Below are positions 52,731 to 61,715 of a stretch of DNA of 64,000 nucleotides, piece after piece. The notes under the pieces were generated by a model. It ran no database searches, was not told the origin of the DNA, and saw nothing but the letters and a program-made list of their open reading frames with translations. The DNA comes from Micromonospora kangleipakensis. GTDB lineage: Bacteria; Actinomycetota; Actinomycetes; Mycobacteriales; Micromonosporaceae. The translations under genes and the position numbers were made by a program. Each line of letters begins with the position of its first letter. The first letter of the stretch is position 1. The stretch covers positions 5,270,001 through 5,334,000 of the forward strand of contig NZ_SHLD01000001.1 of assembly GCF_004217615.1 (NCBI RefSeq), written 5' to 3'.

Positions 52731-55697
52731 CTACGACTGTTCGCCGCGGTTGCGCAGGAAGATCGCGCTCGCCTGCACCCGGGTCCGCACCTGGAGCTTG
52801 TCGAAGATGTGCGAGACGTGTACCCCGATGGTCCGCTCGCTGATGAACAGCCGCTGGCCGATCTCCTTGTTGGTCAGCCCCTCGGCGACCGCGGCCAGCA
52901 CCTCCCGTTCCCGGGCGGTCAGCACGGCCAGCTCGTCGACCGTCGGCTCGGTGGGAGGCGCCGCGGCGGGCCGGCGGGGGGCCGGCACCGGCGGGCCACC
53001 GGCGGGTGCCGGGCGCTCCTCCAGCGTCACCCGGGCCCGGCCGGCCAGGGTACGGATCTCCGAGCTCAACGGCAACGCGCCGAGGCCCTGCGCCATCTGG
53101 TACGCCTGGCGCAGCAGCTTGCCGGCGGTCGCCACCCGGCTGCGCCGGGCCAGCAGCGCCTCGGCCTGCCGCAGCCGCGAGTACGCAGCCGGGTACGGGT
53201 GGTTCCGCCGGTCCCACTCGGCCGCCGACCGGGCCCACAGCTCCGGGTCGCCCCGGCCGTCGAGCCGGCTCAGCTCCGCCGCGCAGAGCGCGAGGAAGCC
53301 GTCGACGATGTAGCGCACCGGGCGGCCGGCGTGCTCGCTCTTGCGGGCCACCCGGTCGACCACCTCGCGCAGCCGGCGGACCGCCATCTCGTCCACGGCG
53401 ACGGTGCGGCTGGCGTGCGCCTCCGCCTCCGCCCGCAGGCCGTGCCAGGCCAGCGTGGCCAGCACGATGACGTCGTCGGAGCGGCTCTCGGTCAGACCAC
53501 GTTGGACGGCCTGCCGGGCCAGGTCGTGCCGCCCCTGCCACATCGCCAGCCCGGCGCGCAGGATCAGCATCGGCAGCACGTGCCGGGCGCCGCCGCCGGC
53601 CAGCACGGTGGCCACCGCCTCCAGGTCCCGGTCGGACGCCTCGATGTCGCCGTACCCGACCGAGAGCCGGCAGCGGGCCAGCAGCAGCTCGACCGCGTCC
53701 GCGCCGGACGGGCGGTGCCGCAGCGCCGCGGCGACCACCTTCTCCGCCTCCGACCACTGCCCCACCCGGAACAGGCCGTTGGTGGCGATGGCCAGCAGCC
53801 GGGTCTCCCAGGTGCGGCCCAGCCCGAGCTCGGCGACCCGCTCCGCGCCCCGGCGGGCCACCACCACGCCCTCCTCGAGGATGTTCAGCGGGCCGGTCAG
53901 CAGCTCCGCCAGGTGCAGGTACGCGCAGGCGACGTCCTCCGGCCGGCCGGACCGCTCGGCGATCTCCACCGCCTCCCGCATCACCGCCAGCCCCGCGTCG
54001 GGATCCTCCAGGAAGGCCTCGCTGAAGCCGAGCGCGGCGCTGGCCAGCACCACCTCCGAGGTGGAGCCCTCGACCGTGGCGGCGAGCTGCAACGCCTCCC
54101 GGGCCTGCTCGCCGGCCTCGGCGTACCGGCCGAGGTGCAGCAGCAGCTCGGCCAGGTGGGCGGCGGCGGTAGCCCGCTCCCGCGCGGTGCAGTCGGCCGC
54201 CGCCAGCGCCCGGCGGTACTCCGCCTCCGCCGGGGCGGAGCGGCCGGCGGCGGCCAGGTAGCGGGCCCGCCGGATGTGCAGGGCGCAGGCCGGCGGGCCG
54301 GCCGGGTCCCCGGCCAGCTCCTCCAGCAGGGCCAGCGCCCGGGCGTGCTCGCCGCAGTGGTGCGCCGCCTCGGCGGCGTGTTCCAGCAGCTCGGCTCGGT
54401 CGACCTCGACCGGGGTGGCCCGGTCCGGCTCCGGCGGGACCGCGGCCGGCGCGTCGGCCAGCTGCAGCGCCGCCGACCAGTGCCGGTGCGCCTCGGCGTA
54501 ACCGTGCAGCCGTTCGGCCTCCCGGGCGGCGGCCATCGCGGCCGGCAACGCGCGGGCGGGCTCGCCGGCCAGCCGCCAGTGGTGCGCCAGCCGGGCCTGG
54601 TGCAGCTCCGCCGTGGCCGAGGTCAGCGCCTCGGCGTAGCGCCGGTGCAGGGCGGACCGCTCGGCGGGCAGCAGCTCGTGCGCCAGCACCTCGGCGACCA
54701 GCCGGTGCCGCAGCCGGTAGCCCTCGTCGGCGCCGACCAGCAGCCGGTGCGCCACCGCGGCCCGGACCGCCTCGATCAGCTCCTCCTCGGGCAGCCGGAC
54801 GACCTGCGCCAGCAGCCAGTGTTCAACCGGCTCGACACCGGCGGCGACCGCGTGCACCACCGCGTGGGCGTGCTGCGGCAGGGCGTCGACCCGGGCCAGG
54901 AAGATCTCCCGGAGGGTGTCGGAGAGCCCGTCGCGGCCCTCGCGCAGGTCCCGGGCGAGCTCCTCGGCCACGAACGGGTTGCCGCCGCTGCGCTGCCAGA
55001 CCAGCTCGGCCGCCTCCGGGTTCAGCGGCCGGCCGACGACGGCCGCGGCCAACCGGTCGGTGTCCGCCCGGTCCAGCGGCGCCAGGTCGACCACCCGGAC
55101 CGACCGCAGCCGGCGCAGCTCGGTGAGGACGCGGCGCAGCGGGTGGGCGCCCTGCAGCGCCTCCGCCCGGATCGCGGCGAGCACCGACAGTTGCAGGTCA
55201 CCGAGGCCGGCGAGCAGGTAGAGCAGGAGCTGACGGGTGCTCCGGTCGACCCACTGGAGGTCGTCCAGCACGATGACCAGCGGGCGACCGCCGGCCACCA
55301 GGTGCAGGCCGCGGGAGACCCGCTCCAGCAGAGCGCCGGCGCCGTCCGGCCCCGGGGTCTCGTCGTCGAACACCTGCAGCAGGCCACGCACCGCCGAGGA
55401 GGTGCGGGCCTGGGCGGCGGTCAGCTCGGTGTCGAAGCGGCGCAGCGCCTGTCGCAGCGGGTGCAGCGGGGAGGCGTCCCCGATGTCCAGGCAGGTGCCG
55501 GTCAGCACCAGCGCGCCCGCATCCCGCAGCCGGGCACTGACCTCAGCCAGCAGGCGGGTCTTGCCGACCCCGCTCTCGCCGGTGAGGAAGACCGCCGCGG
55601 TGTGCCCCTGCGCGACGTCGTCGAGCAGCGCCGACCGCAGCGCCGCGAGCTGGTCGGCACGGCCGACGAGCGGTGCGGTGTCCACATCGCTGGCCAT
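52731..55697 (-). CDS. LuxR-family regulator with AAA ATPase domain (LAL type)
   Basis: A 988-residue large ATP-binding LuxR (LAL) regulator. Walker A is TGESGVGKTRLLAEVSAR (residues 40-47 for the core), and Walker B is RPLVIVLDDLQWVDRSTRQL. A long helical TPR-like middle follows (PAEAEYRRALAAADCTARER and similar blocks). The C-terminal LuxR HTH is LTAREREVLAAVAEGLTNKE then IGQRLFISERTIGVHVSHIF. The ATG at 55697 is used; a GTG at 55715 is possible. LAL proteins often act as pathway-specific activators, but nothing nearby is an obvious target. It is divergent from the cyclase-domain gene. Confidence 0.92.
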   Translation of the reverse strand: MASDVDTAPLVGRADQLAALRSALLDDVAQGHTAAVFLTGESGVGKTRLLAEVSARLRDAGALVLTGTCLDIGDASPLHPLRQALRRFDTELTAAQARTSSAVRGLLQVFDDETPGPDGAGALLERVSRGLHLVAGGRPLVIVLDDLQWVDRSTRQLLLYLLAGLGDLQLSVLAAIRAEALQGAHPLRRVLTELRRLRSVRVVDLAPLDRADTDRLAAAVVGRPLNPEAAELVWQRSGGNPFVAEELARDLREGRDGLSDTLREIFLARVDALPQHAHAVVHAVAAGVEPVEHWLLAQVVRLPEEELIEAVRAAVAHRLLVGADEGYRLRHRLVAEVLAHELLPAERSALHRRYAEALTSATAELHQARLAHHWRLAGEPARALPAAMAAAREAERLHGYAEAHRHWSAALQLADAPAAVPPEPDRATPVEVDRAELLEHAAEAAHHCGEHARALALLEELAGDPAGPPACALHIRRARYLAAAGRSAPAEAEYRRALAAADCTARERATAAAHLAELLLHLGRYAEAGEQAREALQLAATVEGSTSEVVLASAALGFSEAFLEDPDAGLAVMREAVEIAERSGRPEDVACAYLHLAELLTGPLNILEEGVVVARRGAERVAELGLGRTWETRLLAIATNGLFRVGQWSEAEKVVAAALRHRPSGADAVELLLARCRLSVGYGDIEASDRDLEAVATVLAGGGARHVLPMLILRAGLAMWQGRHDLARQAVQRGLTESRSDDVIVLATLAWHGLRAEAEAHASRTVAVDEMAVRRLREVVDRVARKSEHAGRPVRYIVDGFLALCAAELSRLDGRGDPELWARSAAEWDRRNHPYPAAYSRLRQAEALLARRSRVATAGKLLRQAYQMAQGLGALPLSSEIRTLAGRARVTLEERPAPAGGPPVPAPRRPAAAPPTEPTVDELAVLTAREREVLAAVAEGLTNKEIGQRLFISERTIGVHVSHIFDKLQVRTRVQASAIFLRNRGEQS

Positions 55698-55794
55698 GGC
55701 TCGCAGCCTAATCACAGACTCCCGAACCGTTCTACGGCCTCAGCGCCCTTGTGGTACTCCTCGCGTCGACATTGCGACTAAAGGTTGCGGGTGG

Positions 55795-55820
55795 CCGACA
55801 TACGTCGTTCTGCCGATCCC
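55795..55820 (+). promoter_or_regulatory. Shared 26-bp element, cyclase-gene copy
   Basis: CCGACATACGTCGTTCT then a few bases and GATCCC. It lies 67 bp upstream of the cyclase-domain gene and 97 bp upstream of the LuxR/AAA gene. The core CGAC-ATAC-GTCG is an imperfect palindrome. Confidence 0.7.
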
Positions 55821-55887
55821 CCGAGAACCCGGTGGTGCAAGTCTCCGGAGGTCGTCAGGCACCGGAGCGGGGGGAAAGGTGGGTGCG

Positions 55888-58257
55888 ATGCCAATGTCCA
55901 CGAAGGTGGGACGTCGGGATGTCGTCAGCTCGACACGATGGCCGGTGCCGGAGGAGAGACGCACGGTCAGCGTGCTCTTCGCCGACATCGTCGGGTCGAC
56001 CGGCCTGACCGAGCGGCTCGATCCGGAGGACGTGCGGGCCCTGCAGCGCGCGTACTTCGACAGCGTGGCCGGGGTGCTGCGCCGCTGGAACGGCGTGGTG
56101 GAGAAGTACATCGGCGACGCGGTCATGGCGCTCTTCGGCGCGCACGCCTCCGACGGCTTCGACGCGTACCGGGCGGTGCGGGCCGGGCTGGAGATCCAGC
56201 AGGCCGTCGACCGGCGGGTGCCGGCCGGCACCCGGCTGCGGGTCCGGGTCGGGGTGGCCACCGGCGAGGTCCTGGTGGACCTCGCCGCCACCCGCGACGG
56301 CGGTCACGGCACGGCCAGCGGCGCGGTGATCACCACCGCGGCCCGCCTGCAGGAGTACGCCCCGCCGGGCGCCGTCGTGGTCTGCGCCGCCACCCAGCGG
56401 GCCACCGCCGGCCTGGTGGAGCAGCGGCCGCTGGCCTCCATGACGGTCGCCGGCAAGGCGCTGCCGCTGGACGTCTGGCGGGTCGCCGGTACGAGCCGGT
56501 CGCGTCCCACCCCGCACCACGGCCCGCTGGTCGGCCGGCGCCGGGAGCTGGCCGCCGCGGGCGACGAGATCGCCCGGGCGGTCCGGGACCGCCGGCCCCG
56601 CTGGATCTCGCTGGCCGGCCCGGCCGGCAGCGGGCGCAGCCGGCTGCTGCACGAGCTGACCCGGGCGGTGTCGACGGTGGACGGAGCGCCGGTGCGCTGG
56701 TGCGTCGCGCACTGCCCGCCGTACGCCGAGGGGGGCCTGGCGCCGCTGGCCGACATGGTCCGCGGGTTCGCCGGCGTCCGCGACACCGACCTGCCGCCGA
56801 CCGTACGCCGGCGGCTGGCCACGGCGCTCGACGGGTTGCTCCCGCCGGCCCGGCTGGGTCATGCGGCGCACACGCTGGCGGAGCTGCTCGCCGCGCCGGA
56901 GGACGCCGGTGCCGCGGGCCGGGGCGCCGACGTCTGGCGGCAGATCCTGCTGGAGCTGGCCGCTCGACAGCCGGTGGTGGTCGCGGTGGACGACCTGGAC
57001 CGGGCGGCGCCGGCGATGAACCGCTTCCTGCACCGGCTCTTCGCCGCGGCGACCGAGCGGAGCCTGCCGCTGGCGGTGGTCGCCACCCACGGCACCGGCT
57101 GGGCGGACGTGCTGCCCGGCGCCGGCGACCGGCGTCGCCGGGTGCCGCTGCCTCCGCTCGGCACGGTCGACACCGGACGGTTGCTGCGGCACCTGCTCGG
57201 CCGGGCCGGCCGACCGGCCGCGCTGGCCCGGGACCTGCTGCCGCTGGTCGGCGGCAACCCGGCCGTCGCCGAGGCCTACGTGCGGGCGCTCGACGAGGAC
57301 GGCGGCGGCGCGCCGGCCGGGCGGGTGCCCGACCCGGTACGCCGAATCGTCGACGCCCGGCTGGACCGGCTGGACGGCGACCACCGGGCGGTGCTGATGG
57401 CCGGCGCGGAGCTCGGCGCGCGCTTCGCGGCCGGCACGATCGAGCGGCTGCTCGGCTGGGTGCCGGGCCGGGCCGAGCCGGTGCTGCGGGAGCTGGTGGC
57501 GGGCGGCCTGCTGCGGCGGCCAGCCCGGGGCGGGTACACGGTGGCCGAGCCGGCGGTGGCCCGGGTGGCGCGGCACCGGCTGCCCCGCGCGGTCCGGGCG
57601 GAGTTCGCCCGGCGGGCCGGGGCCCCGCTCGCCGCGGCCTGCACGGTCGGCGCCGGCTCGCGCCCGGACCGCGTCCCCGGCACCGCACGCCCGAACGCCG
57701 TCCCTGATACCGCGCGTCCGGCCGGGGTCCCCGATACCGCGCGCCCGGTCGGAGGCGTCTGGCAGCGGCGGCACTCGGCCGAGGTGGCGCCCCGACGGAC
57801 AGCGCTCGCCGGCGCCGGCTCCCGGTCCGCGCCGCGAGACCGGTCCGGCTCCGGATCGGTCACCCCGAGCTGGTCCGGACCGGACCGGGCGGGGGCCGAT
57901 CCGGCCGGGGCGGCCGGGGGGCATGCCGGGTTCGCCCCGCCCGTCCCGGTCCGCCGACCCCGGTGGGGATCGTCCACCCCGGACCCGGTCCGAGCGCCGG
58001 GCGGCGGGACCCCGCCGGGCCTGGCGACCGTCGGCCCACCGGCGCCGCCCACGACGGCACGGCGGGGCTCGGTCGTCCCGCTCGCCGGATCACCGCGGTC
58101 GACACCGCCGGGCAGTCGGCCACGGCCGGTCGCCCCGCTCGGAAAGGCGGCGCCCGCCGCGCCGGCCGGGTCCCCGGTCAGGCTGGCCGACGCCACGGTC
58201 CGCCGCCGTCGGACCGGGCCCACCGCGGCCGGACCGATCCCGCTCGCCGCCGCCTGA
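55888..58257 (+). CDS. Class III nucleotide cyclase domain - ATPase domain regulator, degenerate active sites
   Basis: A 789-residue protein. An N-terminal class III cyclase homology domain opens with VSVLFADIVGSTGLTERLDP (Asp33) and NGVVEKYIGDAVMALFG (Lys73, Asp77). The catalytic Asn of the V-N-x-A-A-R motif is Thr149 (AVITTAARLQEYA), and the adjacent Asp that usually selects the base is Ala146; Arg153 remains. An ATPase domain follows, with GPAGSGRSRL in place of Walker A, Lys changed to Arg250. The C-terminal 150 residues are Pro/Arg/Ala-rich and disordered. The ATG at 55888 has AAAGGTGGG upstream. It shares a promoter region with the LuxR/AAA gene. It may sense rather than make nucleotides. 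Confidence 0.85.
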   Translation: MPMSTKVGRRDVVSSTRWPVPEERRTVSVLFADIVGSTGLTERLDPEDVRALQRAYFDSVAGVLRRWNGVVEKYIGDAVMALFGAHASDGFDAYRAVRAGLEIQQAVDRRVPAGTRLRVRVGVATGEVLVDLAATRDGGHGTASGAVITTAARLQEYAPPGAVVVCAATQRATAGLVEQRPLASMTVAGKALPLDVWRVAGTSRSRPTPHHGPLVGRRRELAAAGDEIARAVRDRRPRWISLAGPAGSGRSRLLHELTRAVSTVDGAPVRWCVAHCPPYAEGGLAPLADMVRGFAGVRDTDLPPTVRRRLATALDGLLPPARLGHAAHTLAELLAAPEDAGAAGRGADVWRQILLELAARQPVVVAVDDLDRAAPAMNRFLHRLFAAATERSLPLAVVATHGTGWADVLPGAGDRRRRVPLPPLGTVDTGRLLRHLLGRAGRPAALARDLLPLVGGNPAVAEAYVRALDEDGGGAPAGRVPDPVRRIVDARLDRLDGDHRAVLMAGAELGARFAAGTIERLLGWVPGRAEPVLRELVAGGLLRRPARGGYTVAEPAVARVARHRLPRAVRAEFARRAGAPLAAACTVGAGSRPDRVPGTARPNAVPDTARPAGVPDTARPVGGVWQRRHSAEVAPRRTALAGAGSRSAPRDRSGSGSVTPSWSGPDRAGADPAGAAGGHAGFAPPVPVRRPRWGSSTPDPVRAPGGGTPPGLATVGPPAPPTTARRGSVVPLAGSPRSTPPGSRPRPVAPLGKAAPAAPAGSPVRLADATVRRRRTGPTAAGPIPLAAA

Positions 58258-58394
58258 CCAGCGGCGGAGGCGGCCGGGAGCGGGCGAACCGGGCGTCGGG
58301 GCGCCCAGGACGGACGTACCGGCCCGCCCCGGTGGAGCTGCCCGCGTCGACAGCGCATCCGGCGCCGGCCGGCGGGCCGGACCGTCGGAGCGGG

Positions 58395-58961
58395 TCAGCG
58401 GTCGGCGAGGAACGCCAGCGCGCGGTCCCAGGTGCGCCCGGCGGCCACCGGGTCGTGGTCGGGCACGTCCGGGTCGGTGTAGAGGTGCCCGGGCCCCGGG
58501 TAGCGGTACACCGACAGGTCCGCCCCGGCGGCGGTCATCGCCCGCTGCCACTCGTCCACCTCGTGCTGCGGCTCGTACTCGTCCGGGTCGGCGAGGTGCA
58601 GCTGCACCGGCAGCCCCGGGCGGACCGCCTCGGGCGCGCCCGCGGTGCCGTGCAACAGGAGCAGGGCCGCCGCGGCGGGCCGCTCGGCGAGCAGCGCCCC
58701 GGCCACGCCGGCGCCCATCGAGAAGCCGGCCAGCACCGTCTCGGCCGGCAGGTCCGCCGCCGCGGCGCGGGCCCGGTCGAGCACCACGTCCCGGCCGACC
58801 TTGTCGAGCAGGGCGAAGCCCTCCTCCACGGTCTGCGCGGCCGGCAGGCCGTACAGGTCGGGGGTGACCACCCGGTGCCCGGCGGCGCGCAGCCGGTCGG
58901 CGGCGGCGAGCACCGCGGGGCGCAGCCCGTACACGGAATGCAAGAGCAGGATCTGTCCCAT
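58395..58961 (-). CDS. Dienelactone hydrolase-family protein
   Basis: A 188-residue alpha/beta hydrolase of the DLH family. The nucleophile elbow is TVLAGFSMGAGVAGALLAER with Ser where classical dienelactone hydrolases have Cys. The acid is in LHLADPDEYEP and the His in YRYPGPGHLYTD. MGQILLLHSVYGLRPAVLAA starts the protein at the ATG at 58961. No signal peptide. Substrate unknown. It lies between the cyclase-domain gene and a paaI-like gene. Confidence 0.85.
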   Translation of the reverse strand: MGQILLLHSVYGLRPAVLAAADRLRAAGHRVVTPDLYGLPAAQTVEEGFALLDKVGRDVVLDRARAAAADLPAETVLAGFSMGAGVAGALLAERPAAAALLLLHGTAGAPEAVRPGLPVQLHLADPDEYEPQHEVDEWQRAMTAAGADLSVYRYPGPGHLYTDPDVPDHDPVAAGRTWDRALAFLADR

Positions 58962-59033
58962 CCGGCCATCGTGCCAGCTCTCCGGCGGCGCGGCGCCGCC
59001 GGGCCGGGGGGCGGGCGATGATCCGCCGGCCGC

Positions 59034-59453
59034 TCAGCCCTGGTCGGCGCGGGGCGCCAGGGTCCGGCTGCGGCCCCGGAATTCGGCGACCACCTCGTCG
59101 TCCCGCCAGACCGTGACGTCGTAGATGCCGCTGCGGCCGTACCGGGTGCGTTCGGTGGCCCGGGCCTCCAGCAGGTCACCCTCGCGGACCGGGCGGAGGA
59201 AGCTGATCTCGCCGCCGGCGGCGACGGTCACCGGCCCGTGGCTGTTGCAGGCCAGCGCGAACGCGGTGTCGGCCAGCAGGAAGACGAAGCCGCCGTGGCC
59301 GATGGCGTGGCCGTTGAGCATGGCCGCGGTGACGCGCATCCGGGCCACGGCCGCGCCGTCGGCGGCGGAGACCAGCTCGATGCCGAGCCCCTTGGAGGCC
59401 ACGTCGGCATCGAACATGTCGTGCGCCGCGGTACGGCCGGCACGCTCCCCCAT
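59034..59453 (-). CDS. paaI: PaaI-type hotdog thioesterase
   Basis: A 139-residue hotdog-fold thioesterase. ATAAMLNGHAIGHGGFVFLL-type residues (RVTAAMLNGHAIGHGGFVFL) give the conserved G-H-G-G active-site helix and Asp of LLADTAFALACNS. The start ATG at 59453 is one base downstream of the paaK stop. In phenylacetate catabolism PaaI clears stalled ring-hydroxylated CoA esters, and the paaK neighbour supports that role. No other paa genes are seen in the window. Confidence 0.88.
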   Translation of the reverse strand: MGERAGRTAAHDMFDADVASKGLGIELVSAADGAAVARMRVTAAMLNGHAIGHGGFVFLLADTAFALACNSHGPVTVAAGGEISFLRPVREGDLLEARATERTRYGRSGIYDVTVWRDDEVVAEFRGRSRTLAPRADQG

Positions 59454-59454
59454 C

Positions 59455-60762
59455 TCAGTGCCCCCGCCGCTGGTCCACGATCCGGCGCATCTTGCCCATC
59501 GACCGTTCCACCCCGTCCGGCTCGATCACCTGCACCGCGACGCTGACCCCGATGGTGTTCTTGACCTGCTCCACCAGCGCCGCCCCGGCCCGCGTGGCCT
59601 CGTCGGCGGACACGCCGACCCGCCGCTCCACCTTGACGGTGAGCGTGTCCATCCGGCCCTGCCGGTCCAGCACGCACTGGAAGTGCGGCGACAGCGCCGG
59701 GGTACGCAGGATCAGCTCCTCGATCTGGGTGGGGAAGACGTTCACCCCGCGCACGATCATCATGTCGTCGGTCCGCCCGGTGATCTTCTCGATCCGGCGC
59801 ATCGTCCGGGCCGTGCCGGGCAACAGCCGGGTGAGGTCCCGGGTGCGGTAGCGGACCACCGGCATGGCCTCCTTGGTCAGCGAGGTGAGCACCAGCTCGC
59901 CCTGCTCGCCGTCGGGCAGCACCGCGCCGGTGACCGGGTCGATGATCTCCGGGTAGAAGTGGTCCTCCCACAGGTGCAGGCCGTCCTTGGTCTCCACGCA
60001 CTCGACGGCCACCCCGGGGCCCATCACCTCGGAGAGCCCGTAGATGTCCACCGCGTGCATGTCGAGCCGCTGCTCCATCTCCCGGCGCATGTCCTCCGTC
60101 CACGGCTCGGCGCCGAAGATGCCGACCCGCAGCGAGGTGGACTTCGGGTCGACGCCCTGGCGTTCCATCTCGTCCACGATGGCCAGCATGTAGCTGGGGG
60201 TGACCATGATGACGTCCGGCTCGAAGTCGCGGATCAGCATGACCTGTCGCTCGGTCATGCCCCCGGAGACCGGGATGACCGTGCAGCCCAGCTCCTCGGC
60301 GCCGTAGTGGGCGCCGAGCCCGCCGGTGAACAGGCCGTAGCCGTACGCCACGTGCACCCGGTCGCCGGGCCGGCCGCCGGCGGCGCGGATGGACCGGGCC
60401 ATCAGCCGGGCCCAGGTGGCCAGGTCGTCCCTGGTGTAGCCGACGACGGTGGGCCGGCCGGTGGTGCCGGACGAGGCGTGCAGCCGGGCGATCCGCTCCC
60501 GGGGCACGGCGAACATGCCGAACGGGTAGTTCTCCCGCAGGTCGGCCTTGCCCGTGAACGGGTAGCGGGCCAGGTCGCCCAGCTCCCGGCAGTCGTCGGG
60601 GTGGACGCCCGCCGCCTCGAAGGCGCGGCGGTAGTGGGGCACGTTGTCGTACGCGTGCCGCAGCGACCGGCGCAGCCGGTCCAGTTGCAGCGCCCGCAGC
60701 TCGTCGACGCCGGCCCGTTCCACGGGCTCCAGCTCCTCCGGACGAGGGGTGCGGTCCTGCAC
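59455..60762 (-). CDS. paaK: Phenylacetate-CoA ligase
   Basis: A 435-residue acyl-adenylate-forming ligase. The P-loop-like motif LHASSGTTGRPTVVGYTRDD is diagnostic. RLDMHAVDIYGLSEVMGPGV and GELVLTSLTKEAMPVVRYRT then RDLTRLLPG mark the paaK subgroup. The C-terminal domain has GRTDDMMIVRGVNVFPTQIE. The GTG at 60762 has AGGAGG 5 nt upstream. It activates phenylacetate for entry into the aerobic paa pathway. Only a paaI-like gene is with it, so the rest of the pathway is elsewhere or absent. Confidence 0.93.
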   Translation of the reverse strand: MQDRTPRPEELEPVERAGVDELRALQLDRLRRSLRHAYDNVPHYRRAFEAAGVHPDDCRELGDLARYPFTGKADLRENYPFGMFAVPRERIARLHASSGTTGRPTVVGYTRDDLATWARLMARSIRAAGGRPGDRVHVAYGYGLFTGGLGAHYGAEELGCTVIPVSGGMTERQVMLIRDFEPDVIMVTPSYMLAIVDEMERQGVDPKSTSLRVGIFGAEPWTEDMRREMEQRLDMHAVDIYGLSEVMGPGVAVECVETKDGLHLWEDHFYPEIIDPVTGAVLPDGEQGELVLTSLTKEAMPVVRYRTRDLTRLLPGTARTMRRIEKITGRTDDMMIVRGVNVFPTQIEELILRTPALSPHFQCVLDRQGRMDTLTVKVERRVGVSADEATRAGAALVEQVKNTIGVSVAVQVIEPDGVERSMGKMRRIVDQRRGH

Positions 60763-60930
60763 GGCTGCCTCCTGCGCGACGGTGTCCCGACGCCGCGCGG
60801 CGCCGGGCGATGCTGCGTACCGTACGCCCGTACCGGGTTGTCGTGCCAGGTCATGGGCAGGGCCCGGGAGCGGCGGCGGGTGCCGGGTGCGGCGTGCGGA
60901 GCCGGGCCCAGAGGCCGAGGGGTGCCGGGG

Positions 60931-61113
60931 TCAGCGGGCGGCGGGCAGCCGGTGCAGCGCGTCCACCAGCGGCGCCAGCTCCGGGGTCCGCTCCCCCTCG
61001 GCCAGCGCGTCGGCCAGCACCCGGTCGTGGGTGGGCCGGGCCCGGGCGAGCAGCTCGGAGCCGGCCGGGGTCAGCTCGGTGTAGATGCCGCGCTGCGGGC
61101 ACCGCCGACCGCC
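60931..61113 (-). pseudogene. Truncated MarR-family regulator
   Basis: The minus strand encodes the C-terminal third of a MarR protein: CPQRGIYTELTPAGSELLAR then ARPTHDRVLADALAEGERTP. This is the end of the wing and the dimerisation helix. The DNA-binding helices are absent. Upstream of about 61113 the sequence becomes the leader of the crcB operon, on the other strand. The remnant cannot bind DNA as MarR proteins do. Confidence 0.75.
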
Positions 61114-61144
61114 GTACGGCGCGGGGTTATGCTCGGCCGGAGAC

Positions 61145-61229
61145 CGGCGGTGGGGCCCGCCGTCCCGGGCCACGCCGGGAGAACCGCGACACGCTCGCCA
61201 ACGGTCCCTGCCAGTGATGCCCGTCCTGG
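61145..61229 (+). ncRNA. Fluoride (crcB motif) riboswitch
   Basis: P1 is CGGCG (61145-61149) with CGCCG (61158-61162), enclosing the loop GTGGGGCC in place of the GAUGxxGCC consensus. After an extra hairpin comes AACCGC, then a stem, then AGTGATGCCC (61213-61222), whose CCC can pair with the loop GGG in the pseudoknot. This is the order of the crcB motif. It ends about 12 nt before crcB. The A in GAUG is G here, so the match is imperfect and needs a covariance search. Confidence 0.65.
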
Positions 61230-61241
61230 TGGGGAGGCACC

Positions 61242-61715
61242 GTGACACCACCACCCGAGTTCCGCGTCGACCCCGACGTCGACCTGCACGTACCCGCCGA
61301 CCGGGCGGAGCTGACCGCCCACCCCGCGGCGGTGCTCGGCGCCATCGCCGCCGGCGGCGTGCTCGGCGCGCTGGCCCGGGCCGGCATCCAGTCCGCGTTC
61401 CCGCACTCCCCCACCGGCTTCCCGTGGGCCACCTTCGGCATCAACCTGGCCGGCTGCCTGCTGATCGGCGTGCTGATGGCGGTGATCGGGGCGCGCCCGG
61501 TGCCCCCGCTGGTCCGGCCGTTCCTCGGCGTCGGGGTGCTCGGCGGCTTCACCACCTTCTCCGCGTACGCGGTCGACGCGCAGCGGGCGGTGACCGCCGG
61601 CGCGGCGGGCACCGCGCTGGCGTACCTCGCGGCGACCCTGGTCGGCGCGCTGGTGGCCGTCTGGGTCGGGGACGCGGCGGCCGCCCGGCTGCTGGCCCGG
61701 CGGGCGGCCCGGTGA
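61242..61715 (+). CDS. crcB1: Fluoride ion channel CrcB, first copy
   Basis: A 157-residue CrcB/Fluc channel with four membrane segments. AAGGVLGALARAGIQSAFPH, FPWATFGINLAGCLLIGVLM and VGVLGGFTTFSAYAVDAQRA hold the conserved G-A-x-x-R, N-x-x-G and G-F-x-T-T-F-S motifs. A charged 35-residue N-terminal extension (FRVDPDVDLHVPADRAELTA) precedes the first segment. The GTG at 61242 has GGGGAGG upstream. Fluc channels are dual-topology dimers; a pair of neighbouring genes, as here, often form heterodimers. It is downstream of a fluoride riboswitch. Confidence 0.92.
   Translation: MTPPPEFRVDPDVDLHVPADRAELTAHPAAVLGAIAAGGVLGALARAGIQSAFPHSPTGFPWATFGINLAGCLLIGVLMAVIGARPVPPLVRPFLGVGVLGGFTTFSAYAVDAQRAVTAGAAGTALAYLAATLVGALVAVWVGDAAAARLLARRAAR

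Noticed and set aside
52458..55781. Very long (1107-codon) plus-strand frame across the LuxR/AAA gene
   Set aside because: Antisense frame of a long, GC-rich gene; no motif of its own, while the minus strand has Walker A/B and LuxR HTH.
52695..55820. Terminal inverted repeats of a mobile element carrying the LuxR gene
   Set aside because: The two 26-bp copies are inverted and flank a gene, but there is no transposase or target duplication, and both sit at promoter distance from starts; a shared regulatory site explains them better.
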